Shown one piece after another: positions 1 through 8,445 of a DNA stretch of 64,000 nucleotides (positions are counted from its first letter, which is position 1; each line of letters starts with the position of its first letter). Source of the stretch: Pyrococcus kukulkanii (GTDB lineage: Archaea > Methanobacteriota_B > Thermococci > Thermococcales > Thermococcaceae); NCBI RefSeq assembly GCF_001577775.1, contig NZ_CP010835.1, positions 1 through 64,000 on the forward strand, in the 5' to 3' direction. The translations under genes and the position numbers were made by a program. Below the pieces are notes generated by a model, which saw nothing but the letters and a program-made list of their open reading frames with translations, made no database searches and had not been told where the DNA came from.

Positions 1-240
1 ATCTACGATGCAATGTTCGCTCAAATTAAAATCCCTGGTGAGAATATGGCAAGGGCCAAAGTGGACATAGTGGAGAACCTCGGAGGAGAGAAAATAGTCC
101 ACCTAAGGATAGGAGAAATAACGTTCCAAGCAAAATTCACAGGAGAATCCAAGGTCAAAGAAGGTCAAGAAATTGACGTGGTTTTCGACATGAAGAGGGC
201 TCATGTATTCAAAAAGGAAAATGGGGAAGCAGTATTTTAG
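1..240 (+). CDS. C-terminal end of a sugar-type ABC transporter ATPase (partial)
   Basis: The frame is open from the first base to TAG at 238-240, so only the last 79 residues are present. They look like the C-terminal OB/TOBE region of MalK-type ATPases: short alternating strands, a VFDMKRAHVF segment and a polar end. In that family this region sits on the cytoplasmic ATPase dimer and serves regulation or substrate coupling rather than ATP hydrolysis. The Walker motifs lie upstream, outside the window. The stop overlaps the convergent DUF505 gene by four bases. The substrate cannot be inferred from this fragment. Confidence 0.8.
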   Translation: MYDAMFAQIKIPGENMARAKVDIVENLGGEKIVHLRIGEITFQAKFTGESKVKEGQEIDVVFDMKRAHVFKKENGEAVF

Positions 241-1928
241 TACGCCTCTAATATTATCTTTCCAGCCTCAGTTATGCTCTTGCTTCCCAGGAAGCCAAGG
301 GCTCTCAGCATCGTTAGTGCTTTCTTAATTTCTTCCTCACTTAAGCTGAGGTGCTTCTTTATCACGTCAACTTCCTCGATCTTGTAGTCTCTAGCTTCGC
401 CCTTCTCCTTCCATATCCTATTAAAGGTCTCGATGTTCTCTTGGATGATCCTTAGCACGTTGAAGAGCGTTGGTGTTAAGCTGAACTTGACCTTTATTAT
501 CTCCTGAAGCTTCGCACCCTCTATTGCACTCTTCACTTTCTCGCCAAGCTCCGTCAGCTTAACCATTCCATTCTGGAGCTCTATGATGAATCCCTTGGCC
601 TCGGCCTCTCCAATTGCCCTGATGATATCCTTCTCATCTCCACCTATGTAGTCCTTAACTAGTCTCACCAACTCATCCTTGTGGATGTACTTCTTCCTGG
701 GGAGCTTAGCTAAGATTGCGGCGTCGTATCTTGTGAGGTAGGGCTTTCTCTTTATTTCCTTGGAAAGCTTAAGATAAAACCTGCCCTTATCGGTTACACC
801 AGCCTTGATGACTCCTTCCTCTTGTGCCTTGATTACCCACTCCGCTATTGGAACGTCACCGCTCTCAGCGTAAGTTACAGCTTTCATCGCGTCAACGCTA
901 ACGGGCCCGTGCTCAAGAACTTCCCTGCCCCAACCGGTGAGCCAGTACGTATCTTTACCTTTTACGAACCTCCTTTCGATTAGCTCCTTACTCTCAAGGA
1001 GGTGCAACAGCTCGCCGACATCCTCTATTCCAGCCCTCTCCCTTATCTCCCTCTCCGTTGGCAACACATCTGGGTTAGTTTTGTTCTTCTCCTCTATCTC
1101 CCTGATTGCACTAAGAACCTTAATCTCATCTTCAAGCACGTATATGGGCAGAACTTTCTCTTCCTCCCTAGTTATCGCTTCATAAGTGTCTGAAATTGCC
1201 TTTCCAAACTCCGTAACCCCCTTCTCGTTAACGAGCCCCATGCTCTCCAGTTCTCCCGTTTTCCTTCCAGCCTTGAGGGCTTCAAAGTCTTCCTTCCTTA
1301 GGACTATAGCCCTCGCGAACACTGGAATCATTGAGAGTGCCCTCAATGCTAACTTTGCAGCGGGTGTAGTTGAGAACGCACTACCATTCTCCGTCGGTGG
1401 GGATATCTTGAGAAGCCTCATCGCTTGAAGGGCATTTATAATGTTATCACCGTAGGCCTTTGAGTTCTTGAAGGTTATCAGCTCATCAAGCGTCCCTATC
1501 TTGGGCATTCCCCTTAAGAACGAGGCTATTTCAGGAGTCAGATACACAACGGGATGGGTACTCCTATAGACTTCAAGGATAGTCCTTCCGAACTCCGTTA
1601 TTCCGTTTTCGTCAGCAAGCTTCCTCTCCTTCAGTATCTTCATCCACTTCTCCAGAACTTTGCCGGTCTCTTCTAGTAGCTCGAGCATTTTGATTACCGC
1701 AGAATCTACTATAGTATCTGGCAACTCCAGGCCTTCCGCGGCCTTGACTATTTTTCTTCCGGCTTCGGTTATAACAATCCTGTTACCCTGTATCTCTGCA
1801 AGCCCCAGGATGAAAAGCTCTATTGCCCTTATCTGGAACTCCTCCGGAAACTTTGCCTCTATCTCGGCCTGGCTCTCGGTTTTAAGCATTTCCCTTAGAA
1901 TCTCGATGTGTCTCCTCTTCAGGTACAT
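237..1928 (-). CDS. DUF505 family protein, multiple winged-helix-like repeats
   Basis: A 563-residue soluble protein. It is built of repeated units of about 80-90 residues with the pattern helix, helix, then a turn such as GRKI, GRTI, GKAI or GEKV (for example ITEAGRKIV near residue 53 and ITEFGRTIL near 110), which reads like tandem winged-helix domains. I recognise the archaeal DUF505 family, whose function is unknown. ATG at 1928 follows GGTGATG. No signal peptide or membrane helix is visible. The repeated helix-turn-helix look suggests nucleic acid or protein binding, but that is inference. Confidence 0.8.
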   Translation of the reverse strand: MYLKRRHIEILREMLKTESQAEIEAKFPEEFQIRAIELFILGLAEIQGNRIVITEAGRKIVKAAEGLELPDTIVDSAVIKMLELLEETGKVLEKWMKILKERKLADENGITEFGRTILEVYRSTHPVVYLTPEIASFLRGMPKIGTLDELITFKNSKAYGDNIINALQAMRLLKISPPTENGSAFSTTPAAKLALRALSMIPVFARAIVLRKEDFEALKAGRKTGELESMGLVNEKGVTEFGKAISDTYEAITREEEKVLPIYVLEDEIKVLSAIREIEEKNKTNPDVLPTEREIRERAGIEDVGELLHLLESKELIERRFVKGKDTYWLTGWGREVLEHGPVSVDAMKAVTYAESGDVPIAEWVIKAQEEGVIKAGVTDKGRFYLKLSKEIKRKPYLTRYDAAILAKLPRKKYIHKDELVRLVKDYIGGDEKDIIRAIGEAEAKGFIIELQNGMVKLTELGEKVKSAIEGAKLQEIIKVKFSLTPTLFNVLRIIQENIETFNRIWKEKGEARDYKIEEVDVIKKHLSLSEEEIKKALTMLRALGFLGSKSITEAGKIILEAY

Positions 1929-1990
1929 GTCATCACCGATATTTTAGTAACCTTATTTTTTAAAAACTTTTGGTTAATAAAAAATAAACT

Positions 1991-2857
1991 TCAAGCGAGA
2001 AGGGAATCAAGCAACTCTTTGGCTTTCCTTATGCCATCCTTGAGCTTGTTAACTTCCTCCTCAAGGGACTTAACTTTGTCCTCGTACTCCCTAAGCTTTG
2101 CTTCAAGTTCCTCTATTTTGGCGTCTTTCTCTCTAAGCTTCTCTTCGTACTCCTTTGCCTTCTCCTCGTACTCCCTAATCTTAGCTTCTACCTCATCAAC
2201 GGCCTTTGCCTTCTCCTCAAGTTCCTTGAGTTTTGCTTCAAGCTCCTCAGCCCTCTTGGCCTTTGCCTCGTGCTCCATAAGCTTAACCTTGTACTCTTTA
2301 AGCTCCTTCTCCAGCTCCTTCTTCTCCTCTTCAAGCTTCTCAAGCTTTGACTTGAGCTCTTCTATCTCCTTCTTGGCCTTCTCTAGGCTTTCAAGCTCTG
2401 CAGCCTCAACCTTTGCCTTTATCTCTTCGAACTCCTGCTTGAGCTTCTCGTACTCCTGCAGTAACTTCTCATACTCTTCCTTAGCCACGACTTCCCTAAG
2501 TCCGCCCTTCTCTATCATCTCTATCGTCTTTATGAGCTCGTCAAGCTTACCCTGCTTAATTAGCTCGTAAGTTTCCCTAACAAGCTGTCCAGCCTTGCTT
2601 TCACCCTTAAGGTGCTTCCTTATCGTTGCCTCAGTCCTTCCAAGCTCCCTTGCAATTTCACTTACGGTCATTCCAGCCTTCTCCCTGGCGATTGCTCCAG
2701 CTGCTACTGCTAAGCTGTCAACCCAGGTTAGCCTCTCTGCAGGATCCTTGATTAACTCTATTACCTCAGGCCTGAAGAGAGTTGCGAATAGTAGTAAGCT
2801 CTCAAGCTGGTGGATCTCGCTCCTCGTTATTGGGTTAAGTGGAACCTCCACGCTCAT
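1991..2857 (-). CDS. HTH plus long coiled-coil protein, partner of the KaiC-like gene
   Basis: 288 residues. The N-terminal part (about 1-95) contains a helix-turn-helix with MTVSEIARELGRTEATIRKH near residues 63-82, typical of DNA-binding domains that select on repeated small residues. From about residue 120 to the end the chain is an almost uninterrupted coiled coil rich in EEKAKEYEEK-type heptads. The start ATG at 2857 follows GGTGAT and lies 14 bases after the stop of the KaiC-like gene, so the two are very likely cotranscribed. A DNA-tethered scaffold working with the ATPase is a reasonable inference; no function is established here. Confidence 0.75.
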   Translation of the reverse strand: MSVEVPLNPITRSEIHQLESLLLFATLFRPEVIELIKDPAERLTWVDSLAVAAGAIAREKAGMTVSEIARELGRTEATIRKHLKGESKAGQLVRETYELIKQGKLDELIKTIEMIEKGGLREVVAKEEYEKLLQEYEKLKQEFEEIKAKVEAAELESLEKAKKEIEELKSKLEKLEEEKKELEKELKEYKVKLMEHEAKAKRAEELEAKLKELEEKAKAVDEVEAKIREYEEKAKEYEEKLREKDAKIEELEAKLREYEDKVKSLEEEVNKLKDGIRKAKELLDSLLA

Positions 2858-2871
2858 CTACATCACCCCCT

Positions 2872-3615
2872 TTAGATCTCTAGAACCCTACCCTTCTTGA
2901 GCACCTTGTCAGGATACACCACTATTCCCTTGTCCGTTATATCGAATGGGTGCCTCCTCATTGAGTGGCTCGTTCCCCTCATCTTCCAGACAATCAAGGA
3001 TCTCTTCAGCTCTCCATCGATCTCATCCAAGTCAAGTCTAATTATTCCATCGACACCGTGCTCAACTCCAGGCCCACCGAATCCCCTTTCTCCAACGCTT
3101 ATCTGGCTGACGAATATTGAAGTACATCCAGTTCCTGCAAGAACTCTCTTAAGCTGGAGTATTATGCTCCTCGCCATAGCAGGCTTGTTTATATACAATG
3201 TAGTTACCGAGTCAACGACAACCCTCTTGGCGTTGATGTCCCTTATCGCCTGCCTGAGAACTTCGATGAACTCTCTGATATCGGTGAGATCATGGACTAT
3301 GTACTTTTCATACTCCTTGCTCTTCCCTATTCCTGCCGTAAAGGCATCAACCATTGCAAACAATCCTTCTTCCTCGTACTTCCTCACGTCCCAACCAAAT
3401 TGAGCCATGTTCTGTCTAACCTGAACAGGGTGTTCCTCGAGGGCAACATAAATGCCAGGCTCACCCATCTGAAGCCCATTCCATAGGAACTGCTGGCTGA
3501 AGATCGTCTTACCCGTTCCAGGACCACCGCTGAGCAGGACAACGTTTCTCTCGGGGATGCCGCCGTGAAGTATCTCATCCATCCCAGGAATGCCAGTCTT
3601 AACTCTCCTCGTCAT
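2872..3615 (-). CDS. KaiC-like RecA-superfamily ATPase (UPF0273 type)
   Basis: A single RecA/KaiC domain of 247 residues from the ATG at 3615, chosen because GGGGGTGAG lies directly upstream; a TTG five codons earlier is less likely. Walker A is GGPGTGKT near residues 30-37. The Walker B aspartate is in [11 protein letters not shown], and the chain ends in a KaiC-like beta region. I recognise the archaeal KaiC-like family that includes P. horikoshii PH0284. Members bind ATP and form rings, and most have unproven roles in signalling or regulation. It heads an operon with the HTH/coiled-coil protein at 1991-2857. Confidence 0.85.
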   Translation of the reverse strand: MTRRVKTGIPGMDEILHGGIPERNVVLLSGGPGTGKTIFSQQFLWNGLQMGEPGIYVALEEHPVQVRQNMAQFGWDVRKYEEEGLFAMVDAFTAGIGKSKEYEKYIVHDLTDIREFIEVLRQAIRDINAKRVVVDSVTTLYINKPAMARSIILQLKRVLAGTGCTSIFVSQISVGERGFGGPGVEHGVDGIIRLDLDEIDGELKRSLIVWKMRGTSHSMRRHPFDITDKGIVVYPDKVLKKGRVLEI

Positions 3616-3722
3616 GACTCTCACCCCCAAGAATTTTATTCACTTCAGGATACTATAAGCTAAGAGGTATTTAAAAGTTACGCCAAGAAGAGGTATTCTA
3701 AGAGAAGAGCAAAAAATAAAGG

Positions 3723-4145
3723 TTAAAGCTTCTGCCCGTTCCTTCTATCGAGCTTTTCCTCCCATGTTAGTATTGTGTGAGTGAAAGTTTGATCATCCTC
3801 CTCGATCCCTCTCTTTATCTCCGAGACGTGAGCGTACTGGGCCTTGAATTGCTCCAGAATATAGTCAACGGCCTTCTCCGGATCAGCCTTCTCACCACAG
3901 GTGTAAACATCTAGGGCCGCGTAACCCTTCTCCGGCCACGTGTGGACTGAGATGTGACTTTCGGCAACGATAACGACACCACTAACCCCTGTCGGTGAGA
4001 ACTTGAAAAAATAGCTCGCCTTAACCTCCATGTTCCCTCTCTTTGCTGCCTCAAGGAAAATCTCTCTAATCTTGTCAGGATCAGCAATGATCTTAGGATC
4101 GCAACCTGCAGCCTCAACAACATAGTGGTGCCCAATTGTATCCAT
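3723..4145 (-). CDS. speD: S-adenosylmethionine decarboxylase proenzyme
   Basis: A 140-residue class 1B AdoMet decarboxylase that makes decarboxylated AdoMet, the aminopropyl donor for spermidine-type and longer polyamines. The motif VVIVAESHISVHTWPE near residues 58-73 contains the Glu-Ser bond where the proenzyme cuts itself, turning the serine into the pyruvoyl cofactor. The downstream Cys in VYTCGEKAD is the usual proton donor. I chose ATG at 4145 because GGAGGTGAG precedes it closely; an in-frame TTG at 4163 lies within the ribosome-site region. It stands alone with a long, AT-rich upstream region. Confidence 0.93.
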   Translation of the reverse strand: MDTIGHHYVVEAAGCDPKIIADPDKIREIFLEAAKRGNMEVKASYFFKFSPTGVSGVVIVAESHISVHTWPEKGYAALDVYTCGEKADPEKAVDYILEQFKAQYAHVSEIKRGIEEDDQTFTHTILTWEEKLDRRNGQKL

Positions 4146-4530
4146 ATCTCTCACCTCCCTCAAGTTCTGTTACACTGTGAGGGTGGAACGGAGATACTTT
4201 TAAAGTTTTTTGGTCTAACGGAAAGAAATTAACGGGATTTCATTTATTTATACCGAAAGGATCTGACCGTTTTTGATATAACCGAGCCTTTGCTTGTTGT
4301 TTTTGGAAAATACTGAAAGTTGATGAACGTTTTTAAATTAGCTCGAAATTTTCCGGTAGTTTTTGATTATTTTTGATAAAACTCCTCCAGTTTTGTAAAT
4401 AAGCCCACTAAATGTAAGCGAGCCATATTGAGAAAATGGAATAGGGACTTATAACATATAAGGCATGTGAAAATGAAAATAATATTATTGAAGAAGGATC
4501 ATTTCCACTTGAATCTAAGAGTCCAAAACA
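4146..4530. other. Non-coding region upstream of speD with phased T-tracts
   Basis: No gene is supported here. The speD leader holds a likely TATA element (ACTTTAAAAGT, about 4195-4205). From 4269 a run of T-tracts of the form GTTTTTG or GTTTTTA starts at 4269, 4299, 4329, 4359 and 4390, i.e. every 30-31 bases, while the sequence between the tracts is not repeated. Such phasing can bend DNA or present protein sites on one face of the helix. It is not a CRISPR array, because only 5-7 bases recur. Confidence 0.5.
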
Positions 4531-5109
4531 TCATCGCTTCCAAAGAATAAATCCTACAACCAAGACCAGCAGGATTGTCCCCAACGCGAAGATCGTTCTT
4601 GTCGAAGTGCCTTCCTTCCTCGTTGTAACATCTTCAACCCCTGTTCCTACTTCCTGAGTTGTAAAGCTTATCTCAATTTCTCCCGCTGGGAGCGTTATTT
4701 TGTTACCTTCAACTTCAAGGGGAACATCGCTTACATCCACTAAGCTTGCTCCTTCAGGCAAGATAACGCTCACTGGATACTCTGAATTTAACGAGAGAGT
4801 CCAGACAAGGCCCTCCTGCCTGATTAAATCGGAGGTTGTGTAGACTATCTTCACTATCTGGGCGTCTTGAGTGTTTATTATGATCTCATTTCCGTTTATG
4901 GAGTATTCTAAAGGATTGCCGTTTTCATCTATAACAAAGATGTCCTCATAGTGATCCCCGACTAAGGATGCTGTAACTTGCGTTGCATAATCATCAACAG
5001 GCACTTCGATTTCCACGGTTGCGTATCCGTCAAAGTATGGAGTTATGTTTATGCTCTGTGCACTTACAAAGGGAACGAAAAGCAAAAGAACAAGCAAAGC
5101 TTTTTTCAC
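4531..5109 (-). CDS. Secreted or membrane-anchored beta-rich protein, unknown function
   Basis: 192 residues from a GTG at 5109, preceded six bases upstream by GGAGGTGA; the ATG at 5124 overlaps that site and is probably not used. The chain begins KKALLVLLLFVPFVSAQS, a clear signal peptide. It continues as a beta-rich extracellular domain of about 130 residues and ends in one hydrophobic helix (ALGTILLVLVVGFILW) followed by KR. The topology is therefore an outside domain with a C-terminal membrane anchor. It lies 26 bases downstream of the secreted coiled-coil gene, probably in one transcript. I do not recognise the family. Confidence 0.7.
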   Translation of the reverse strand: MKKALLVLLLFVPFVSAQSINITPYFDGYATVEIEVPVDDYATQVTASLVGDHYEDIFVIDENGNPLEYSINGNEIIINTQDAQIVKIVYTTSDLIRQEGLVWTLSLNSEYPVSVILPEGASLVDVSDVPLEVEGNKITLPAGEIEISFTTQEVGTGVEDVTTRKEGTSTRTIFALGTILLVLVVGFILWKR

Positions 5110-5135
5110 TATCTTCACCTCCATAAAAATTGAAA

Positions 5136-6332
5136 TCAGAGGTGCTTTAAGATAAACTTGTCCACCCTGTGGAGCATCTCTAAGGCAATTGCAAAGTGAG
5201 TCTTAGCCTCAACTGGCTTTTTGTGCTTTACGAGTATCATTCCAACTCTTACCTCTTGGACTGCTATTTTGAGCTGGAGTTCTGCTTTTCTTGTATCAAT
5301 GCCTCTTCTTTTAAGCTCCCTCAGTGCCTTAGTGTCTTTCTGAATCCTGCCATTAATCTCCTTGAGGAATGCTCTTAGGTCTTTCATTCTTTCTTGAACT
5401 TCTCTCTCGTGGAACTTTCTCTGAAGGAAGGCCATTGCTCTGTGGAACTCCTTTATGGTGTCTGTGTTGTCCCTCATAACTTGAAGGGCTTCATTGTATT
5501 TTTCTTCATCTGCAAGAGCCTTGACCTCATTGTAAACCTCCTTGAAGGCCTCGAGTCTCTCCTGAAGCTCATCTGTCTCGTAGCCTTTTTCTTCCGCAAT
5601 CTCGATGACTTTCTCCGCCATTTGTATTGCTTTTTCGCCTTTCTCAAGGAATTTATTCACTATCTTATCGGCGTTTGCCTCTATGATTTCTTCTCTTATC
5701 CTTTTCAGCTCCTCGTCTAAAGCTGCTTTTTTCTCTCTGGCGACTTTGAGGTCTTCTTTGGCCTTCTCAAAATCTTTGGCTTTTATGTCTTCCAGTACAG
5801 TCTTGTAGGCATCCTTGGTCTCTTGTAAGAGCATTGTTGCATTTCCCACGTCAATCCCTTGTCTCTGGGCAATTTCTATTGTCCTTTCGGCCATTCTGAA
5901 GTAGCCTTCCATTCTCTTTATCTCTTCTGGTAGCCTTTCCTTAAGCTCTTCCTTCCCTCTCTCGAAGCTCTTTAGCACTTCTCTATAATGGTACATTGCC
6001 GTTAATCCATTGATTATGGTGTTGTAATAGTCGCCACTTCCATAAGCATCAAGGGCAATTTCTTTATACTGCTCCGCTAACTGATAGTGGATCATAATGC
6101 TTGAGTTCTCAGGGAGATTTACATTACTAATTAGCCTTGTTGTTATATTGCTCAATCTTTCAAGGGCTGCAACAATATGTCCAGCTATCTTTTCTTCCTG
6201 CGTCATGTTTTGGATCTCTAGGAGTTCTGTTTCATTTTCTATAGTGGCATTTTCGTCTGCTAGGGCCAAATCTGCTGGGATTATGCTCCCTACTAAAAGG
6301 GCCATTAATAACCAGATCTTCAACCCTTTCAT
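5136..6332 (-). CDS. Secreted helical/coiled-coil protein, unknown function
   Basis: About 398 residues from the ATG at 6332, which has GGTGATGG just upstream; an ATG at 6344 is possible. A signal peptide (LKIWLLMALLVGSIIPADLALA) is followed by an almost entirely alpha-helical charged chain with repeated KAKDFEKAKEDLKVA-like segments, resembling archaeal cell-surface helical bundles. There is no C-terminal anchor. The downstream beta-rich anchored protein may be its membrane partner. The promoter region carries direct repeats of ACGTTCCAAA. I do not recognise a named family. Confidence 0.7.
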   Translation of the reverse strand: MKGLKIWLLMALLVGSIIPADLALADENATIENETELLEIQNMTQEEKIAGHIVAALERLSNITTRLISNVNLPENSSIMIHYQLAEQYKEIALDAYGSGDYYNTIINGLTAMYHYREVLKSFERGKEELKERLPEEIKRMEGYFRMAERTIEIAQRQGIDVGNATMLLQETKDAYKTVLEDIKAKDFEKAKEDLKVAREKKAALDEELKRIREEIIEANADKIVNKFLEKGEKAIQMAEKVIEIAEEKGYETDELQERLEAFKEVYNEVKALADEEKYNEALQVMRDNTDTIKEFHRAMAFLQRKFHEREVQERMKDLRAFLKEINGRIQKDTKALRELKRRGIDTRKAELQLKIAVQEVRVGMILVKHKKPVEAKTHFAIALEMLHRVDKFILKHL

Positions 6333-6828
6333 GGCCATCACCATTCTTAACTTGGCGTTCCACCTATTTTAGGGACTCTGTGAAAAGAACGTTCCAAAAC
6401 GTTCCAAAATTAAATTTAGAATCAAAAATAGTCGAAATCTTGAATTAGGCGAGAGAGAATTGAGTATATGCCTTCTCGAACGGTTAGAAATGTCGGTTAA
6501 AACTTTCTCAAGAATAACCTCCATAAGAACCTCCTATTCCTCTCCAGCTTGTCCTCATCAAATTTGCTTACCTAAGGATTTCGAGGGGACAGTTCAAAAG
6601 CTCAAAAATTAGCATCCAAATCACATATACCCAAGTTAACTCTAGAAGAGATGTCTTTATTAGTCCCCCATGACTCAGAGTAAAAGTTTAAAGGCGCCTT
6701 TACTTTCAATTTAGCCCTCTTATTATATCTCGCCATAATTAGGATGCCTTTAAGTAATCCCTTTATGCACCTCCATCTAAGAAAATTATAAAAGCTTAAA
6801 AGTCCTGCAAAGGTTCAAGGGTTACGAC
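6333..6828. other. Intergenic region between divergent genes, promoters only
   Basis: About 500 bases with no credible coding frame. On the left, a 10-bp direct repeat (ACGTTCCAAA at 6389 and 6399, with a related GCGTTCCACC at 6354) sits in the probable promoter of the secreted coiled-coil gene. On the right, ATTATAAAAGC (about 6784-6795) is a good TATA element for the DUF92 gene starting at 6829. I see no tRNA, C/D box RNA or strong hairpin between them. Confidence 0.5.
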
Positions 6829-7527
6829 ATGAGCGTTCAAGGATTACTGATCCTAATAACACTCGCTATAATAAGCTATAAGACCAAAGCCCTCGACCTA
6901 TGGGGAACTTTCACCGCTTTCATCCTTGGATATTTCATCCTCTCTCTTGGAGGTTGGCTACCTTTTCTGGCCCTTTTCCTCTTTCTAATATCTGGAACAC
7001 TAGCAACAAAATTCAAGATCAAAGAGAAGAAAAAGCTTGGCCTTGTAGATGAAAAGTACAGAAGTATTGGAAATGTTTTAGGAAATGGACTTGCACCACT
7101 GTTATTCCTGATAGTTGAAGTCATTATAAAGAATGATTACGGATGGGCGGCGGTTTTTGCTTCAATTGCTACTGCCAATGCCGATACTTTAGCGAGCGAA
7201 ATAGGCAAGCCTCTGGGTAAGAATCCAAGACTTATCACGAACTTTAGAAAGGCAAAGCCGGGTGAAGAAGGAGCAGTTACATTGGTAGGGGAGCTAGCAG
7301 CCCTCCTTGGTGCCTTAGTAATTGGAGTAATTGGAACATTTGCAGTAAGTGAGTACAAGTTCAAAATGCTTCTCTCGGTAACAATTGCTGGCTTTATAGG
7401 GGCAAATGTAGACAGCTTGATCGGAGCAACGCTTGAAAGAAAGAGGCTTGTTGATAACAATGGAACAAACTTTATAGCGACACTCATAGGAGGGATACTT
7501 GGAGCGATAATATTCCTCCTCATATGA
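6829..7527 (+). CDS. DUF92 family integral membrane protein (VTE6-like)
   Basis: 232 residues with about six hydrophobic helices and conserved glycines and acidic residues in loops, such as TANADTLASEIGKPLG near 118-133 and GFIGANVDSLIGATLE near 187-202. I recognise the DUF92/TIGR00297 family. Its plant homologue VTE6 phosphorylates phytyl phosphate, so an isoprenoid-phosphate kinase role is possible for archaeal lipid salvage but unproven. The stop codon lies inside the C box of a candidate C/D sRNA that follows immediately. Confidence 0.8.
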   Translation: MSVQGLLILITLAIISYKTKALDLWGTFTAFILGYFILSLGGWLPFLALFLFLISGTLATKFKIKEKKKLGLVDEKYRSIGNVLGNGLAPLLFLIVEVIIKNDYGWAAVFASIATANADTLASEIGKPLGKNPRLITNFRKAKPGEEGAVTLVGELAALLGALVIGVIGTFAVSEYKFKMLLSVTIAGFIGANVDSLIGATLERKRLVDNNGTNFIATLIGGILGAIIFLLI

Positions 7528-7575
7528 TGAGATGGCGGATTGCTGATGGATGATGAAGACCTTAGGGACTGATTA
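7521..7575 (+). ncRNA. C/D box guide sRNA (candidate 1)
   Basis: The order and spacing match an archaeal C/D box sRNA: C box ATGATGA (7524-7530), 12-nt guide (7531-7542), D' box CTGA (7543-7546), 3-nt spacer, C' box ATGATGA (7550-7556), 12-nt guide (7557-7568), D box CTGA (7569-7572). Both 12-nt guide lengths are the archaeal norm. The RNA would direct 2'-O-methylation with fibrillarin, Nop5 and L7Ae. The second guide (AGACCTTAGGGA) can pair with the conserved 23S segment CCUAAGGU with one wobble, a plausible but unverified target. The C box overlaps the TGA of the DUF92 gene. Confidence 0.85.
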
Positions 7576-7618
7576 TGCTTTTTCTTTTGAAAGCCTGCCC
7601 TTCAAGACGGAGAGGAGG

Positions 7619-8389
7619 TCAGAGCTCTACAATCGTAAAATCCTTGGCAACTTCTCCTCTAATTTCAGCCTCCCTAACCTTCTTCTCCAAAACCTCATGG
7701 GAATAGTTGCTGTGACTTATATGGGCAAACACCGTATACTCAGCATTAACCTTCTTAGCTAACTCTATTGAGTCCTTAACACCAAGGTGAACCCCAGGAA
7801 TTGACTCCTTCTTCGTCATCTCAGGGATTAAAAGATCAACACCCCTTAACAGGTCAAGAACTTTCTCATCGTTAAGAATCTCAGGACCTGTATCTCCCGT
7901 CACACCTATCCTAACTCCATTTATCTCTATTAGAAATCCACCGGCAACTTCTATGGAGTGTTTCACCGGGAAGTGAATTACCTTCGCCTTTCCAATCTTA
8001 TATTCTTTCCAGAACTCTAAGGTTTCGTACTCCCATTTGTACCCACGAGGCATAAGGTCGCCAAAGGCCAGCCTAGAAAGATCCTGGGCGGTTCTAATAC
8101 CAAGCTCGTTCGAGTGAAAGCTAATCTCCTTGAACACCTGAAGGTCTGGAACTCCAAACACGTGGTCAAAGTGCGCGTGAGTTATTAGGACGTGCTTGAC
8201 CCTCTTGTTAGTTCTCTCCAAGTGGTAGTGCAGGTCAGGGCTTGGGTCAATTAATATTCCCTCAACGTAAACGGAGAACCTCGTCCTCCTGTACATGGGG
8301 TTAAGCCTAGCCCTCATGCAGTTCTCACAGGTGCACAGGGGCTTTGGGGTTCCACTGTACGATCCAGACCCTAGGATTATGACCTTCAT
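7619..8389 (-). CDS. Metallo-beta-lactamase-fold hydrolase (PhnP-like)
   Basis: 256 residues. The metal-binding motif THAHFDH is at 70-76, with further ligands in VTGDTGPE near 163-170 and the final His in FAHISHSNYSH. The N-terminal PLCTCENCMRAR (17-28) carries the extra Cys cluster seen in PhnP-like phosphodiesterases, where it binds a third zinc. That suggests cyclic-phosphate or nucleotide phosphodiesterase activity; the natural substrate is unknown. GGGGTGAGAGG precedes the ATG. It diverges from the zinc-ribbon gene at 8446. Confidence 0.8.
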   Translation of the reverse strand: MKVIILGSGSYSGTPKPLCTCENCMRARLNPMYRRTRFSVYVEGILIDPSPDLHYHLERTNKRVKHVLITHAHFDHVFGVPDLQVFKEISFHSNELGIRTAQDLSRLAFGDLMPRGYKWEYETLEFWKEYKIGKAKVIHFPVKHSIEVAGGFLIEINGVRIGVTGDTGPEILNDEKVLDLLRGVDLLIPEMTKKESIPGVHLGVKDSIELAKKVNAEYTVFAHISHSNYSHEVLEKKVREAEIRGEVAKDFTIVEL

Positions 8390-8445
8390 CCTCTCACCCC
8401 AAAAGTTCTTAACCCAACCTTCCGCTTAAGCTTCAGGGTGAGAGC

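Noticed and set aside
1660-2570. Long Ser-rich reading frames on the plus strand
   Set aside because: They are the reverse shadows of the DUF505 and coiled-coil genes; Ser runs come from reading Glu/Lys codons backwards.
4269-4420. A CRISPR-like array with 30-bp period
   Set aside because: Only the 5-7 base T-tract recurs; there is no conserved repeat of 24 bases or more and no alternating spacers.
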